Source of the DNA: Candidatus Fimousia stercorigallinarum
Lineage (GTDB): Bacteria; Bacillota; Clostridia; Lachnospirales; Lachnospiraceae
Assembly: GCA_018715775.1 (NCBI GenBank)
Contig: DVKZ01000092.1
Location: 1-64,000 of the forward strand
Direction of reading: 5' to 3'
Length of the DNA: 64,000 nucleotides
The stretch's first letter is position 1, and the number at the start of each line of letters is the position of its first letter. The notes beneath the pieces were generated by a model, which was not told the DNA's origin, ran no database searches, and worked only from the letters and a program-made list of their open reading frames with translations. Made by a program: the position numbers and the translations under genes. Shown here one piece after another: positions 46,367-54,809 of this stretch.

Positions 46367-47145
46367 TATTGTACAGGGAATTCCGGCATATGTTTTCGAT
46401 ACCAAAGTGGGAGAAGATTGCGCTGGCAAACAGGATTCTGCCGCTCTTTGATCGCAATGGAATCGAAAAAAATTCTCCAAAGATCCGTAAATGGATCATC
46501 CGGCGGCTTAGAAAGGCGCTCTGTTTCTTCAGGGGTCAAAGAAGTCAGATAGTATTCGGTATCGCAGGGATGAACGACCGCAGTCATGCGGCGCAGATCA
46601 ATGATCATCCAGTTTTCGGAAGGCATCCGGTCTGCAAAATGTGGTGCGATCAGCGTCAGAACATCGCATTTTGGCTCGATACAGCCGACCAGCACGTTAT
46701 GTTCCATGTTGGAAAAGCGGATAAATTCCCGATGAGAATGTGCTTCATTCGAAGTCTTTCTTGCCAGTTCCATAAGTCTCATGACTGGCGGTTCCTGTAA
46801 AAATCCGGTGACAGCAGATCCGTAGTGAAATCCGATGACAAGAAAACGATAAATCGCATCAAGCTTATCTTCTTCATCGGACATGGCTGCCTGATAGACC
46901 ATACGGTATGCGTGGGATGAAATTTTCCGGCAGATCGAGCGGATTACGCTTTGCGTCTTTCGCCGGTCCGCTTCAATATGGCGGTAGGTACAAAATAATT
47001 CCAGATTACCGACTGGTTCCGTCATAAGGCGGATGTTCGAATGTCCGAGCCTGGCAGCCCAGGCATCGTAAATACACGTCATCATAGCATCAAACTCATT
47101 CCGACACGTAAAAACAGTTGTTGCATGAATAACAGGTTCTAACAT
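46366..47145 (-). CDS. DNA-metabolism protein of the TIGR03915/DUF4130 family
   Basis: 259 residues from the ATG at 47145, chosen for GAGGTG seven bases upstream; a longer frame begins inside the preceding gene. Family features are the N-terminal EFDAMMTCIYDAWAAR block, the central AHSHREFIRFSNMEH and the late NWMIIDLRR and LLPLWYRKHMPEF segments. This family is nearly always next to the radical-SAM protein found directly upstream here, and is fused to uracil-DNA glycosylase in some bacteria, which points to DNA repair or modification. The reaction is unknown. Confidence 0.88.
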   Translation of the reverse strand: MLEPVIHATTVFTCRNEFDAMMTCIYDAWAARLGHSNIRLMTEPVGNLELFCTYRHIEADRRKTQSVIRSICRKISSHAYRMVYQAAMSDEEDKLDAIYRFLVIGFHYGSAVTGFLQEPPVMRLMELARKTSNEAHSHREFIRFSNMEHNVLVGCIEPKCDVLTLIAPHFADRMPSENWMIIDLRRMTAVVHPCDTEYYLTSLTPEETERLSKPPDDPFTDLWRIFFDSIAIKERQNPVCQRNLLPLWYRKHMPEFPVQ

Positions 47146-47168
47146 AATGGCACCTCGTAATGTTGAAT

Positions 47169-48641
47169 TTATAATTGTCCCAGACATGATTTCTGAGCAT
47201 CTTCCAAAGTTGAATCCTTGTGAAAATGAAAATCATCGAATAACGACAGCTGGCGGTAAGTCTGAGGATGTTCGATATCCCAGTTTTGTCTGCTTTCTTC
47301 TCCGAGCAGCTGTCTTGTAATGAAATCCTCATGGATTGGAATGGAGTACATCATCCGTCCCCCGCATGTAATGAAATACTTAGCCCGCTTCAGTACGACG
47401 CCGATCTTCTTTAAATGAGAAAAATCAAGGCTGCTCTGTCTTCTCGCTTTGATAATCCTCATGGCGGATCTGGTACCGAGTCCCGGCACACGAAGCAGCG
47501 TTGCATAATCTGCAGTGTTGATTTCAACCGGAAATTGTTCCAGATGCCGGAGCGCCCAGTCGCACTTTGGATCGAGCAGGATATTAAAATTGGGATGCTC
47601 TTCGTTTAACAACTCCTGTGCATGAAAGCCATAAAATCGAAGCAGCCAGTCCGCCTGATATAAGCGATGTTCCCTCAGAAGAGGAGGAGCAGTTCCGGGA
47701 GCCGGAAGTGCCCGGTCTTCATTCAGAGAAACATAAGCAGAAAAGAATACTCTCTTTAAATCAAACTGCTGATATAGATTTTGGGTGGCCGTCAGGAGTT
47801 GGAGATCACTTTCGCCAGAAGCACCGATGATCATCTGCGTACTCTGCCCGGCAGGAACAAAAGAGGGCTGTTCCTGTCCGGAGATTGGAGGGACGGCAGA
47901 AATTCCGATGGACGCTTGTGCTTGGAGCTGTTTATACGGATTATCTTTAAAAATGGTATGGCGAAGATAACGGTTTCCGGAGGAACGTTCCATCTGTGGG
48001 GATTTTCCTGTCAGCAAACGGTGTTCGATAATCCCGTCTCGGATATGACGGATCGGGCGGATCAGGTTTTCCGGTTTTTTATGTGGAGCAAGTTTCTTCA
48101 GGCTGTCGGTGGTCGGCAGTTCCAGATTCACGCTCATGCGGTCTGCCAGATAACCGGTCTTTGTAATCAGCTCTTCGGAGGCTCCCGGAATGGCTTTTAC
48201 ATGAATATAACCATGAAAGCGGTAAAACGTCCGAAGCAGATGGAGCGTGCGGTAAATCTGTTCCATCGTGTAGTCGGGGCTCTTTACGATGCCGGAACTT
48301 AAAAACAGGCCTTCAATATAATTTCTTCGATAAAACTCGATCACAAGCGTGCAGATCTCTTCCGGCGTGAACATCGTACGCATCTGGTCATTGCTGGAAC
48401 GGTTTAAGCAGTACTTGCAGTCATAAATGCATTCATTACTCAGTAAGATCTTCAACAGGGAAATGCATCTTCCGTCGGAAGAGAAGCTGTGGCAGATGCC
48501 GGCGGAATCGGCGTTTCCGAGAAAACCCTTTTTGCCGCGGCGGTCAGAACCGCTGGATGTGCAGGCAACATCATACTTGGCGGCATCGGATAATATCATT
48601 AATTTTTCTTGTAAAGATAAATCAGAAGTCATCGTATTCAT
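47169..48641 (-). CDS. radical-SAM protein linked to DNA repair (TIGR03916 type)
   Basis: 490 residues from the ATG at 48641 (GGAG eight bases upstream; an ATG 18 bases earlier lies before the site). The [4Fe-4S] motif is C71-x3-C75-x2-C78 within SNECIYDCKYCLNRSS. The C-terminal third has a helix-hairpin-helix, LLRVPGLGTRSAMRIIKARR, a DNA-binding element. It is the partner of the TIGR03915 protein, 23 bases apart. LexA-like boxes in the promoter region suggest SOS control. The substrate is unknown. Confidence 0.9.
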   Translation of the reverse strand: MNTMTSDLSLQEKLMILSDAAKYDVACTSSGSDRRGKKGFLGNADSAGICHSFSSDGRCISLLKILLSNECIYDCKYCLNRSSNDQMRTMFTPEEICTLVIEFYRRNYIEGLFLSSGIVKSPDYTMEQIYRTLHLLRTFYRFHGYIHVKAIPGASEELITKTGYLADRMSVNLELPTTDSLKKLAPHKKPENLIRPIRHIRDGIIEHRLLTGKSPQMERSSGNRYLRHTIFKDNPYKQLQAQASIGISAVPPISGQEQPSFVPAGQSTQMIIGASGESDLQLLTATQNLYQQFDLKRVFFSAYVSLNEDRALPAPGTAPPLLREHRLYQADWLLRFYGFHAQELLNEEHPNFNILLDPKCDWALRHLEQFPVEINTADYATLLRVPGLGTRSAMRIIKARRQSSLDFSHLKKIGVVLKRAKYFITCGGRMMYSIPIHEDFITRQLLGEESRQNWDIEHPQTYRQLSLFDDFHFHKDSTLEDAQKSCLGQL

Positions 48642-48652
48642 TAAATCATCTC

Positions 48653-48666
48653 CGAACATATGTTTG
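48653..48666 (-). promoter_or_regulatory. LexA (SOS) box in the leader of the radical-SAM operon
   Basis: CGAACATATGTTTG fits the Gram-positive LexA consensus CGAACRNRYGTTYC at 13 of 14 positions. It lies between the -10 element and the ribosome binding site, where bound LexA would block transcription. Confidence 0.75.
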
Positions 48667-48671
48667 ATATT

Positions 48672-48700
48672 ATCTTATCACAAGAAGGAAGAAGATGCAA
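48672..48700 (-). promoter_or_regulatory. promoter of the radical-SAM operon
   Basis: Minus-strand TTGCAT, 17 bases, TAAGAT. It is flanked by LexA-like boxes on both sides. Confidence 0.6.
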
Positions 48701-48709
48701 GAGAAAAAA

Positions 48710-48735
48710 CAAACAAATGTTCGAACGCTTGTATT
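48710..48735. promoter_or_regulatory. two overlapping LexA-like boxes between the divergent promoters
   Basis: CAAACAAATGTTCG (48710-48723) has one mismatch in the paired arms of CGAAC-N4-GTTCG; CGAACGCTTGTATT (48722-48735) shares its first two bases and is weaker. They lie just upstream of the radical-SAM -35 and in the promoter region of holA. Confidence 0.5.
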
Positions 48736-48754
48736 GCGCGGGGATGAAAAAATA

Positions 48755-48763
48755 TGCTATAAT
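48755..48763 (+). promoter_or_regulatory. extended -10 promoter for holA and following genes
   Basis: TGCTATAAT is a TGnTATAAT element, 38 bases before holA. No other promoter is evident up to 57.3 kb on this strand. Confidence 0.6.
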
Positions 48764-48801
48764 CATTTCAACAAATTTGAGAGAACGAAAGGTGAAAATG
48801 C

Positions 48802-49785
48802 ATGAAGACGATCAACGAACATATAAAAAAGCAGGAATTTGTTTCGTTCTATCTCTTGTATGGCGAAGAAGATTATTTAAAAAAACAGATGAAGGAACGT
48901 CTGGTCAACGCTCTCGTACAGGATGGGGATACGATGAACCTTACGAGTTTTGAAGGAAAGAAAGTGGATAAGGAAGAAATTCTTGATCTTTCCGAAACGC
49001 TTCCATTTTTCAGTCCCCGCAGGGTGATCGTACTGGAAGATACGGAGCTGGGAAAAAAGTGTGACGAGCTATTTTTAAAAAGACTTGAGACGCTGCCGGA
49101 TACGACGGTTATGATCTTTATGGAAAAGAGCATTGATAAACGCTCTAAGATCTATAAATTTATCAAGAAGAATGGGTATGCGGCGGAGATGAAGATCCAG
49201 GATGAAAAGCAGCTCATGCAGTGGATTGCATCTATTTTAAAGAAAGAAGGAAAAGCGGTCACAAATGCAAATGCAGCATATTTTCTTCATAAAGTGGGAA
49301 CGGAGATGAATCAGATCCGAAATGAACTGGAAAAGCTGATCATCTATACGGCCGGTAGAAAAGAGATTACGCGCAAAGACATAGATGCGGTCTGTTCAGA
49401 GGAGATTACCGGTAAGATTTTTGATATGCTGGAAGCAATCGGACTCAGGCAGCAGAAAAAGGCGCTAAATCTCTATTATGAGCTTCTGGAATTGAAGGAA
49501 CCGCCGCTCAGGATCCTGGCACTTCTCGTACGGCAGTGCAATCAACTGATCCTTGTAAAATCAATGAGCGCAAAAGGCATGCAGAACCGGGAGATTGGAA
49601 AGGCAGCAGGTATCCATCCCTTTGTCGTAGGAAAACTTCAGAAGCAGACGAGAAATTTTTCGATTGACCAGTTAAAACATATGGTGCGGGCATGCGGAGA
49701 GATGGATGAAGGGATCAAGACGGGAAGATACGTGGATCGTATAGGAATCGAACTGTTGATCGTGGATTTTTCTGCTGCAGTCTGA
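48802..49785 (+). CDS. holA: DNA polymerase III subunit delta
   Basis: 327 residues, family length. The N-terminal YLLYGEEDYLKKQMKERL block, degenerate Walker A region, the FFSPRRVIVLEDTEL strand and the C-terminal LARxCxQL-like RILALLVRQCNQL helix identify HolA. It is the clamp-opening subunit of the clamp loader and partners DnaX found at 21 kb. AAAGGTG precedes the ATG. The TPR gene starts 41 bases downstream. Confidence 0.95.
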   Translation: MKTINEHIKKQEFVSFYLLYGEEDYLKKQMKERLVNALVQDGDTMNLTSFEGKKVDKEEILDLSETLPFFSPRRVIVLEDTELGKKCDELFLKRLETLPDTTVMIFMEKSIDKRSKIYKFIKKNGYAAEMKIQDEKQLMQWIASILKKEGKAVTNANAAYFLHKVGTEMNQIRNELEKLIIYTAGRKEITRKDIDAVCSEEITGKIFDMLEAIGLRQQKKALNLYYELLELKEPPLRILALLVRQCNQLILVKSMSAKGMQNREIGKAAGIHPFVVGKLQKQTRNFSIDQLKHMVRACGEMDEGIKTGRYVDRIGIELLIVDFSAAV

Positions 49786-49826
49786 GGGTCGGATCATGGA
49801 AAAAGCAGAATGGCGGTGAAAAAAAG

Positions 49827-52800
49827 ATGATATGGGATATTTTAGGTATTTCTCCGACAACGGAGGAAGAAGTGATAAAAACAGCATACAGAACAAAATT
49901 GGTGAATGTCAATCCTGAAGACGATCCGGAAGGGTTTAAACAGCTGCGCCAGGCGTACGAACAGGCATGTGCGTGGGCACAGGAAGAAAAAAAGGGAAAA
50001 GGTCCATTAGAGCAATGGATATATGAGGTGGAACAGGTATATGCCGATTTTTACCGCAGGATCGACGAAGAGGAATGGGATGATCTGTTTGACAATGCGG
50101 TCTGCACGGATCTGGATACATTTGAAGAAGCTAGAATTTTGATCCTCCATTTTCTGATGGGACATTATTTTGTCCCGGGCTTTGTTTGGAAAAAGGCATG
50201 GGATGTCTTTGAGATTGACGAGGACCGCGACATGCTGCGGGAAAAAGTTTCGAACGATTTTATCGTCTATATGGAATTTTGCGCACAGGAAAAAGAATAT
50301 TTTGATTATCAGCTTTATGAAGGACCGCCGGATGCCGATTATGACAGTTATATAAAAAAACTATATGTATTTCGGTCGCTGATTGATCAGGAGCGGATGG
50401 AAGAGGCCGGATCGCTTGCAGCAGAGGTGAGAGCTTCGGAGATTTTTCATCCATACGCGAAGGCGGAGCTGATTCGTTATTATTTGTATGCGGGCGTCGA
50501 AGATTGGAAGCCATTATGGCGGGAATTGCAGGACGAGCTCTATGATGATCCGGTTTTAACGGAAATTACCGGCGAGATCCTGATGGAAGAAGGAGATTTT
50601 GAAAAAGCCAGGGAACAGTTTTTGGGTGTTCTGGAAGAGAAGCATACTGCTGTTTATGCAAGCAGAAAGCTTGTGGAATTATATCAAAAGACAGGGGAAT
50701 ATGAAGAAGGGAAAAAGATCTGTCTGAAAGTACTGGATGGAAAGTTTCCGGATGAGAAAATCTGTCAGGAGATGCTCGTGATCAATGAGAAGCTGATCGA
50801 ACAGTGGAAAGATAAAAAAGAGAGACAATTGGATCTTGCCTGGTGTTATTATCAAAATCAGAATTTTGAAGACTGCCTTGCTGTACTGCGTAAAATGAAG
50901 CCGGAAGGGGATGTGGCATTTGATTACTATAATCTTATGGCGCGGATTCTATTAGAAACAGGCAATTTTGAAGAAGGGCTTCAGATGACAAAGATCTGGA
51001 TTTCGAATATAGAACATCTGACCGGCAAAGAAAAAGATTATGACAGAAAGAAGAAGCGATATGGATTTGCGCATTTTATTGCATCTATGCATTGTCTGGA
51101 ACTTGGTATGTCAGAATCGTGTGAAGCGTATTTGAAACGGTCTCTGGAGTTGGACAAAGACTGGACCGATCTGTTGATGTATCGGGAACGGCGGATGTCT
51201 TCTTTTTTAAAGAGAAAAGAGTATGAAGAATGTATCCGGGAAGCAAACAGAGCGATTGAGGAGAGTGAATTTTTTTATCCGGCTTATATCTATCGTCAGG
51301 AAGCCAACTATCATCTTTACCGCATCCAGCAGGTGATCGATGACTTCTATCGTGCCATCGAAATTGATCCGGTGCAGGGAAAACCATATGTGACGGCAGT
51401 AAAAATGCTGCTGGAATTAAATCTGACCGAGGATGTGGAAAAAATTCTGGAAATCGGAAAACATCATCATGTAGAAGATCCGGAATTCAGGTTTTATTTA
51501 TTGGACCATGCAGTATTGCAGGAAAAGCAGCCGGAATCCATGGCAAAACTGGCACAGAAGATGGAAACCATGATGCCGCAGCTGTCCGAAGACAGCGGTC
51601 CTTTCTGTTATCGTCTCGGATTGATCTTTGGCAGGCTGGAAGAAGAACTTCCGGGCAGGAATTATATTAGGACGGCCTTGAAATACGCACAGGAAGCAGT
51701 GGAGAATCATCCGGATGTGATCGAATATGAATGGCTGTTGGCAGATTTGTATAAGAAAAATAGAAATTTTGAGCAGGCGGTCATTTTTTATAAGAAGATT
51801 CTGCAAAAGGATCATACGCTGTATGATGCCTGGATCGATCTCGGATATACCTATGATGAATGTGGGAAAACAGATCAGGCAATTGATGCATTGGAACGGG
51901 CAGCAGAATCTGCCGATCGGCATCCGTATGTGCATAACAGCCTGATGAATCTTTATTTGAAACGGTTTGAAAAGACAAGAGAACGGTCTGATTTTGACCG
52001 GGGGCTTTGGCATGCGGACAGGCAGCTGGAAATTGTAGAAAATGATTATTATTACAGAGAACGGGCCTATTTTTATCTGGAAGATATGCAGTTGGAACCG
52101 GCTCTTGCGGATATTATAAAATCCTATGAACAAAATCCGGAGGATTTGTATGCATTGAGCAGTATGGGATATATTTATTGTCTGCTCGGCGAATATAAAA
52201 AGGCAATCGAGTATTATACTTTGGCAGAAAAAAAGACAGAGACATCAGAGCAGCAGTTTTCGCTGTACCGATGGTGGGGACCGATTTATGAAAGAGACGG
52301 GCAGTTTGAAAAAGCGCTGAGCTGTTATATGAGATGCCTGATGGTCCGGCCGGATTCTCTGGATGCGCTGGAACAGGCGGCAAATATCTTTATGCGCCGG
52401 AATCAGTATGCAGAAGCAGCACGGTATTACGAAAAAGTGATGATGCGGAAAAAGAGAGGCAAGGCCGATCTGATGATCAAGACCGCTAAAGCGTTGCATT
52501 ATGCGAAAAACCGGTTAAAAGAGAAAAAAATACTCAAACAAGTGGAACTGAATTTTGGGCATATACCGGAAGTGAAGTGTCAGCTGGGTGATTACTATCT
52601 GGATGAGAAGCAGGATCTGAAGAAAGCCTACCGGTGTTATATGGATGCGTGCGGATATGATCTGGAAAAGCCATATATTCGTCTTGTTGAAGTATACAGT
52701 CGAATGGGAAAAACGGAAGATGCCATAAAGATGCGACGTCTCGCAGAAAAGAAAATAAAGGAAATTTACGGTTCCATCGGGGATTATTTTCGCATAAAGG

Positions 52801-53078
52801 GAAAGCAAAAGTATATTTACTATCATATTTTCATGATGTATTATTATAATTGGGAGATAGATGCAGCCATGCAGTATCTCCGGGAAATGAAAGAAAGACC
52901 GATGTGCAGTTTTTGTCCGTATGGGTTTTGTTTTGAAGAACTGCTTGCAGAGGCGCGGATTTTGGAGTTTCAGGGTAAAAGAGAGACGGCAATGCGGTTG
53001 TGCAGGAAAATTTTGAGACAAGATCAGAATCTCGGTCAAGTACGTCATTTGATCAAGGAACTGGGAGAGAGACGATAG
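49827..53078 (+). CDS. large TPR protein with a degenerate N-terminal J domain
   Basis: 1083 residues. The first about 55 residues match a J domain (MIWDILGISPTTEEE, then AYRTKLVNVNPEDDPEGFK and LRQAYEQA), but the HPD tripeptide that activates Hsp70 is NPE. The rest consists of many TPR-like helical repeats, clearest at about residues 560-860 (for example AWIDLGYTYDECGKTDQAID and ALSSMGYIYCLLGEYKKAI). There is no signal peptide or membrane helix, so it is cytosolic. The stop codon is directly followed by the ATG of an Hsp70 gene, which strongly suggests the two proteins work together, in the manner of J proteins next to HscC. Clients are unknown. Confidence 0.85.
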   Translation: MIWDILGISPTTEEEVIKTAYRTKLVNVNPEDDPEGFKQLRQAYEQACAWAQEEKKGKGPLEQWIYEVEQVYADFYRRIDEEEWDDLFDNAVCTDLDTFEEARILILHFLMGHYFVPGFVWKKAWDVFEIDEDRDMLREKVSNDFIVYMEFCAQEKEYFDYQLYEGPPDADYDSYIKKLYVFRSLIDQERMEEAGSLAAEVRASEIFHPYAKAELIRYYLYAGVEDWKPLWRELQDELYDDPVLTEITGEILMEEGDFEKAREQFLGVLEEKHTAVYASRKLVELYQKTGEYEEGKKICLKVLDGKFPDEKICQEMLVINEKLIEQWKDKKERQLDLAWCYYQNQNFEDCLAVLRKMKPEGDVAFDYYNLMARILLETGNFEEGLQMTKIWISNIEHLTGKEKDYDRKKKRYGFAHFIASMHCLELGMSESCEAYLKRSLELDKDWTDLLMYRERRMSSFLKRKEYEECIREANRAIEESEFFYPAYIYRQEANYHLYRIQQVIDDFYRAIEIDPVQGKPYVTAVKMLLELNLTEDVEKILEIGKHHHVEDPEFRFYLLDHAVLQEKQPESMAKLAQKMETMMPQLSEDSGPFCYRLGLIFGRLEEELPGRNYIRTALKYAQEAVENHPDVIEYEWLLADLYKKNRNFEQAVIFYKKILQKDHTLYDAWIDLGYTYDECGKTDQAIDALERAAESADRHPYVHNSLMNLYLKRFEKTRERSDFDRGLWHADRQLEIVENDYYYRERAYFYLEDMQLEPALADIIKSYEQNPEDLYALSSMGYIYCLLGEYKKAIEYYTLAEKKTETSEQQFSLYRWWGPIYERDGQFEKALSCYMRCLMVRPDSLDALEQAANIFMRRNQYAEAARYYEKVMMRKKRGKADLMIKTAKALHYAKNRLKEKKILKQVELNFGHIPEVKCQLGDYYLDEKQDLKKAYRCYMDACGYDLEKPYIRLVEVYSRMGKTEDAIKMRRLAEKKIKEIYGSIGDYFRIKGKQKYIYYHIFMMYYYNWEIDAAMQYLREMKERPMCSFCPYGFCFEELLAEARILEFQGKRETAMRLCRKILRQDQNLGQVRHLIKELGERR

Positions 53079-54767
53079 ATGATCATAGGAATTGATTTAG
53101 GAACAACAAATAGCCTTGCGGCATATTTTACAGAGGATGGACCCCAAATCATCCCCAATCGTCTGGGGAACCATATGACTCCGTCGGTAGTCAGCGTCGA
53201 TGGAGAGCAAGTGTACGTTGGAGAAACTGCGAAAGAACGACAGATTCTATTTCCGGACAGTTCGGCCAGCGTATTTAAAAGAAATATGGGCAGTCAGAAG
53301 GTTTATCAGCTTGACGGAAAACGGTTTACTGCAGAAGAACTATCGTCGTTTGTTCTCAGAAGTCTGAAAGAGGATGCAGAACATTATCTGCAGGAGCCGG
53401 TAAAGGAAGCGGTGATCAGTGTTCCGGCATATTTTAATGAGGCAAGGAGAAAGGCAACGAAACGCGCCGGGGAACTTGCCGGATTGAAAGTGGAAAGGAT
53501 CATCAGCGAGCCGACCGCTGCGGCGATTGCCTATGGGCTGTATCAAAAAAAAGAAAATACAAAATTTCTTGTGTTTGATCTGGGAGGAGGAACTTTTGAT
53601 GTTTCAATCCTGGAGTTATTTCATAATATTTTAGAAGTAAGAGCTGTTGCAGGGGATAACTATCTCGGCGGGGAAGATTTTACAAAAGTGATCCGTGATT
53701 TGTTTTTAAAAGATACCGGGCTGTCAGAGGAAGAACTCGATCACCGGGAACTTGGCCTGTTACGCAAACAGGCAGAACAATGCAAGCTGGCATTTGCGAC
53801 AGAAAGCAGTTTTATGATGAATTGTCAGATCAAAGGAGAAGTAAAAACGGCATTGATCACACGCGGCCGTTTTGAGAAACGGTGCGAACCACTGCTGGAT
53901 CGGATTAAAAAACCTGTAAAGAAAAGCTTGTCTGATGCCAAAATTAAGATTTCAGATATTGATGAGATCGTTTTAGTCGGCGGAGGTACGAAGCTGCGCC
54001 TGGTCAGAAAATATGTAGCTAAATTATTTAAAAAAATGCCGAATACAAGCGTAAACCCGGATGAAGCGGTTGCGCTCGGAGCAGCGATCCAGGCAGCGAT
54101 GAAAGAACGCCGGGAAGCGATCAAAGAAGTAATATTAACCGATGTCTGTCCGTTTACGCTTGGAACCGAAGTCGTAGTGGAGCGAGGAAAAGATAAACAT
54201 GAAGCCGGGTATTTCGCCCCGATCATCGAGCGGAATACAACGATTCCGGCGAGCAGAACGGAGCAGTTCCGCACAGTCTACGATCAGCAGACAAAATTGA
54301 ATATCCACATTTTACAGGGAGAAAGCCGGTTTGCAGCGAATAATATTTCCCTTGGAAATTTGGAAGTCGAAGTTCCGCCGAATAAAGCAGGCGCGGAAGT
54401 GATCGATATTACTTATACATATGATATTAATTCTCTGCTGGAAGTGGAAGTGAAAGTAGTATCGACCGGCGAAATAAAGAAGATGATCATTAAAAATCAG
54501 GAAGTGGATATGACAGATGAGGAAATCGAGGCTCGAATGAAAGAGCTGAGTTATCTGAAGATTCATCCGAAAGATCAGGAAGAGAATCAGCTGCTTTTGC
54601 TTCGTGGAGAACGATTATATGAAGAAAATACCGGAGAAGTGAGATTACGGATCGAATATGAATTAAGGGAATTCGAAAAAGTGCTCAACGAAAGGAATGA
54701 AGTAGAAATCGCCAATGCAAGAAAAGTTCTAAAAGATGTATTGGATGAAATTGATGAAGAGTGGTAA
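53079..54767 (+). CDS. hscC: HscC-type Hsp70 chaperone
   Basis: 562 residues, close to HscC and shorter than DnaK (about 610-640). The nucleotide-binding domain is complete: IGIDLGTTNSLAAYF, EAVISVPAYFNEARRKATKR, RIISEPTAAAIAYG, FDLGGGTFDVS and VLVGGGTKLRLVR. The linker and first part of the substrate domain follow (LTDVCPFTLGTEVV, IIERNTTIPASRTEQF), and the helical lid is short with a charged coiled end. It starts immediately after the TPR/J-like gene. It is probably a specialised chaperone for a few clients, as HscC is, rather than the general DnaK. Confidence 0.92.
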   Translation: MIIGIDLGTTNSLAAYFTEDGPQIIPNRLGNHMTPSVVSVDGEQVYVGETAKERQILFPDSSASVFKRNMGSQKVYQLDGKRFTAEELSSFVLRSLKEDAEHYLQEPVKEAVISVPAYFNEARRKATKRAGELAGLKVERIISEPTAAAIAYGLYQKKENTKFLVFDLGGGTFDVSILELFHNILEVRAVAGDNYLGGEDFTKVIRDLFLKDTGLSEEELDHRELGLLRKQAEQCKLAFATESSFMMNCQIKGEVKTALITRGRFEKRCEPLLDRIKKPVKKSLSDAKIKISDIDEIVLVGGGTKLRLVRKYVAKLFKKMPNTSVNPDEAVALGAAIQAAMKERREAIKEVILTDVCPFTLGTEVVVERGKDKHEAGYFAPIIERNTTIPASRTEQFRTVYDQQTKLNIHILQGESRFAANNISLGNLEVEVPPNKAGAEVIDITYTYDINSLLEVEVKVVSTGEIKKMIIKNQEVDMTDEEIEARMKELSYLKIHPKDQEENQLLLLRGERLYEENTGEVRLRIEYELREFEKVLNERNEVEIANARKVLKDVLDEIDEEW

Positions 54768-54809
54768 CGATGCAAACGAAAGACTTATATAAAAAGGGGA
54801 TGGAGCTTT

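Noticed and set aside
46366-47187. Longer start (47187) for the TIGR03915 gene
   Set aside because: It would overlap the radical-SAM gene and has no ribosome binding site; ATG 47145 has GAGGTG at the right distance and fits the family start.
47781-48302. 173-codon plus-strand frame opposite the radical-SAM gene
   Set aside because: Pure shadow of a strongly conserved gene with no family match.
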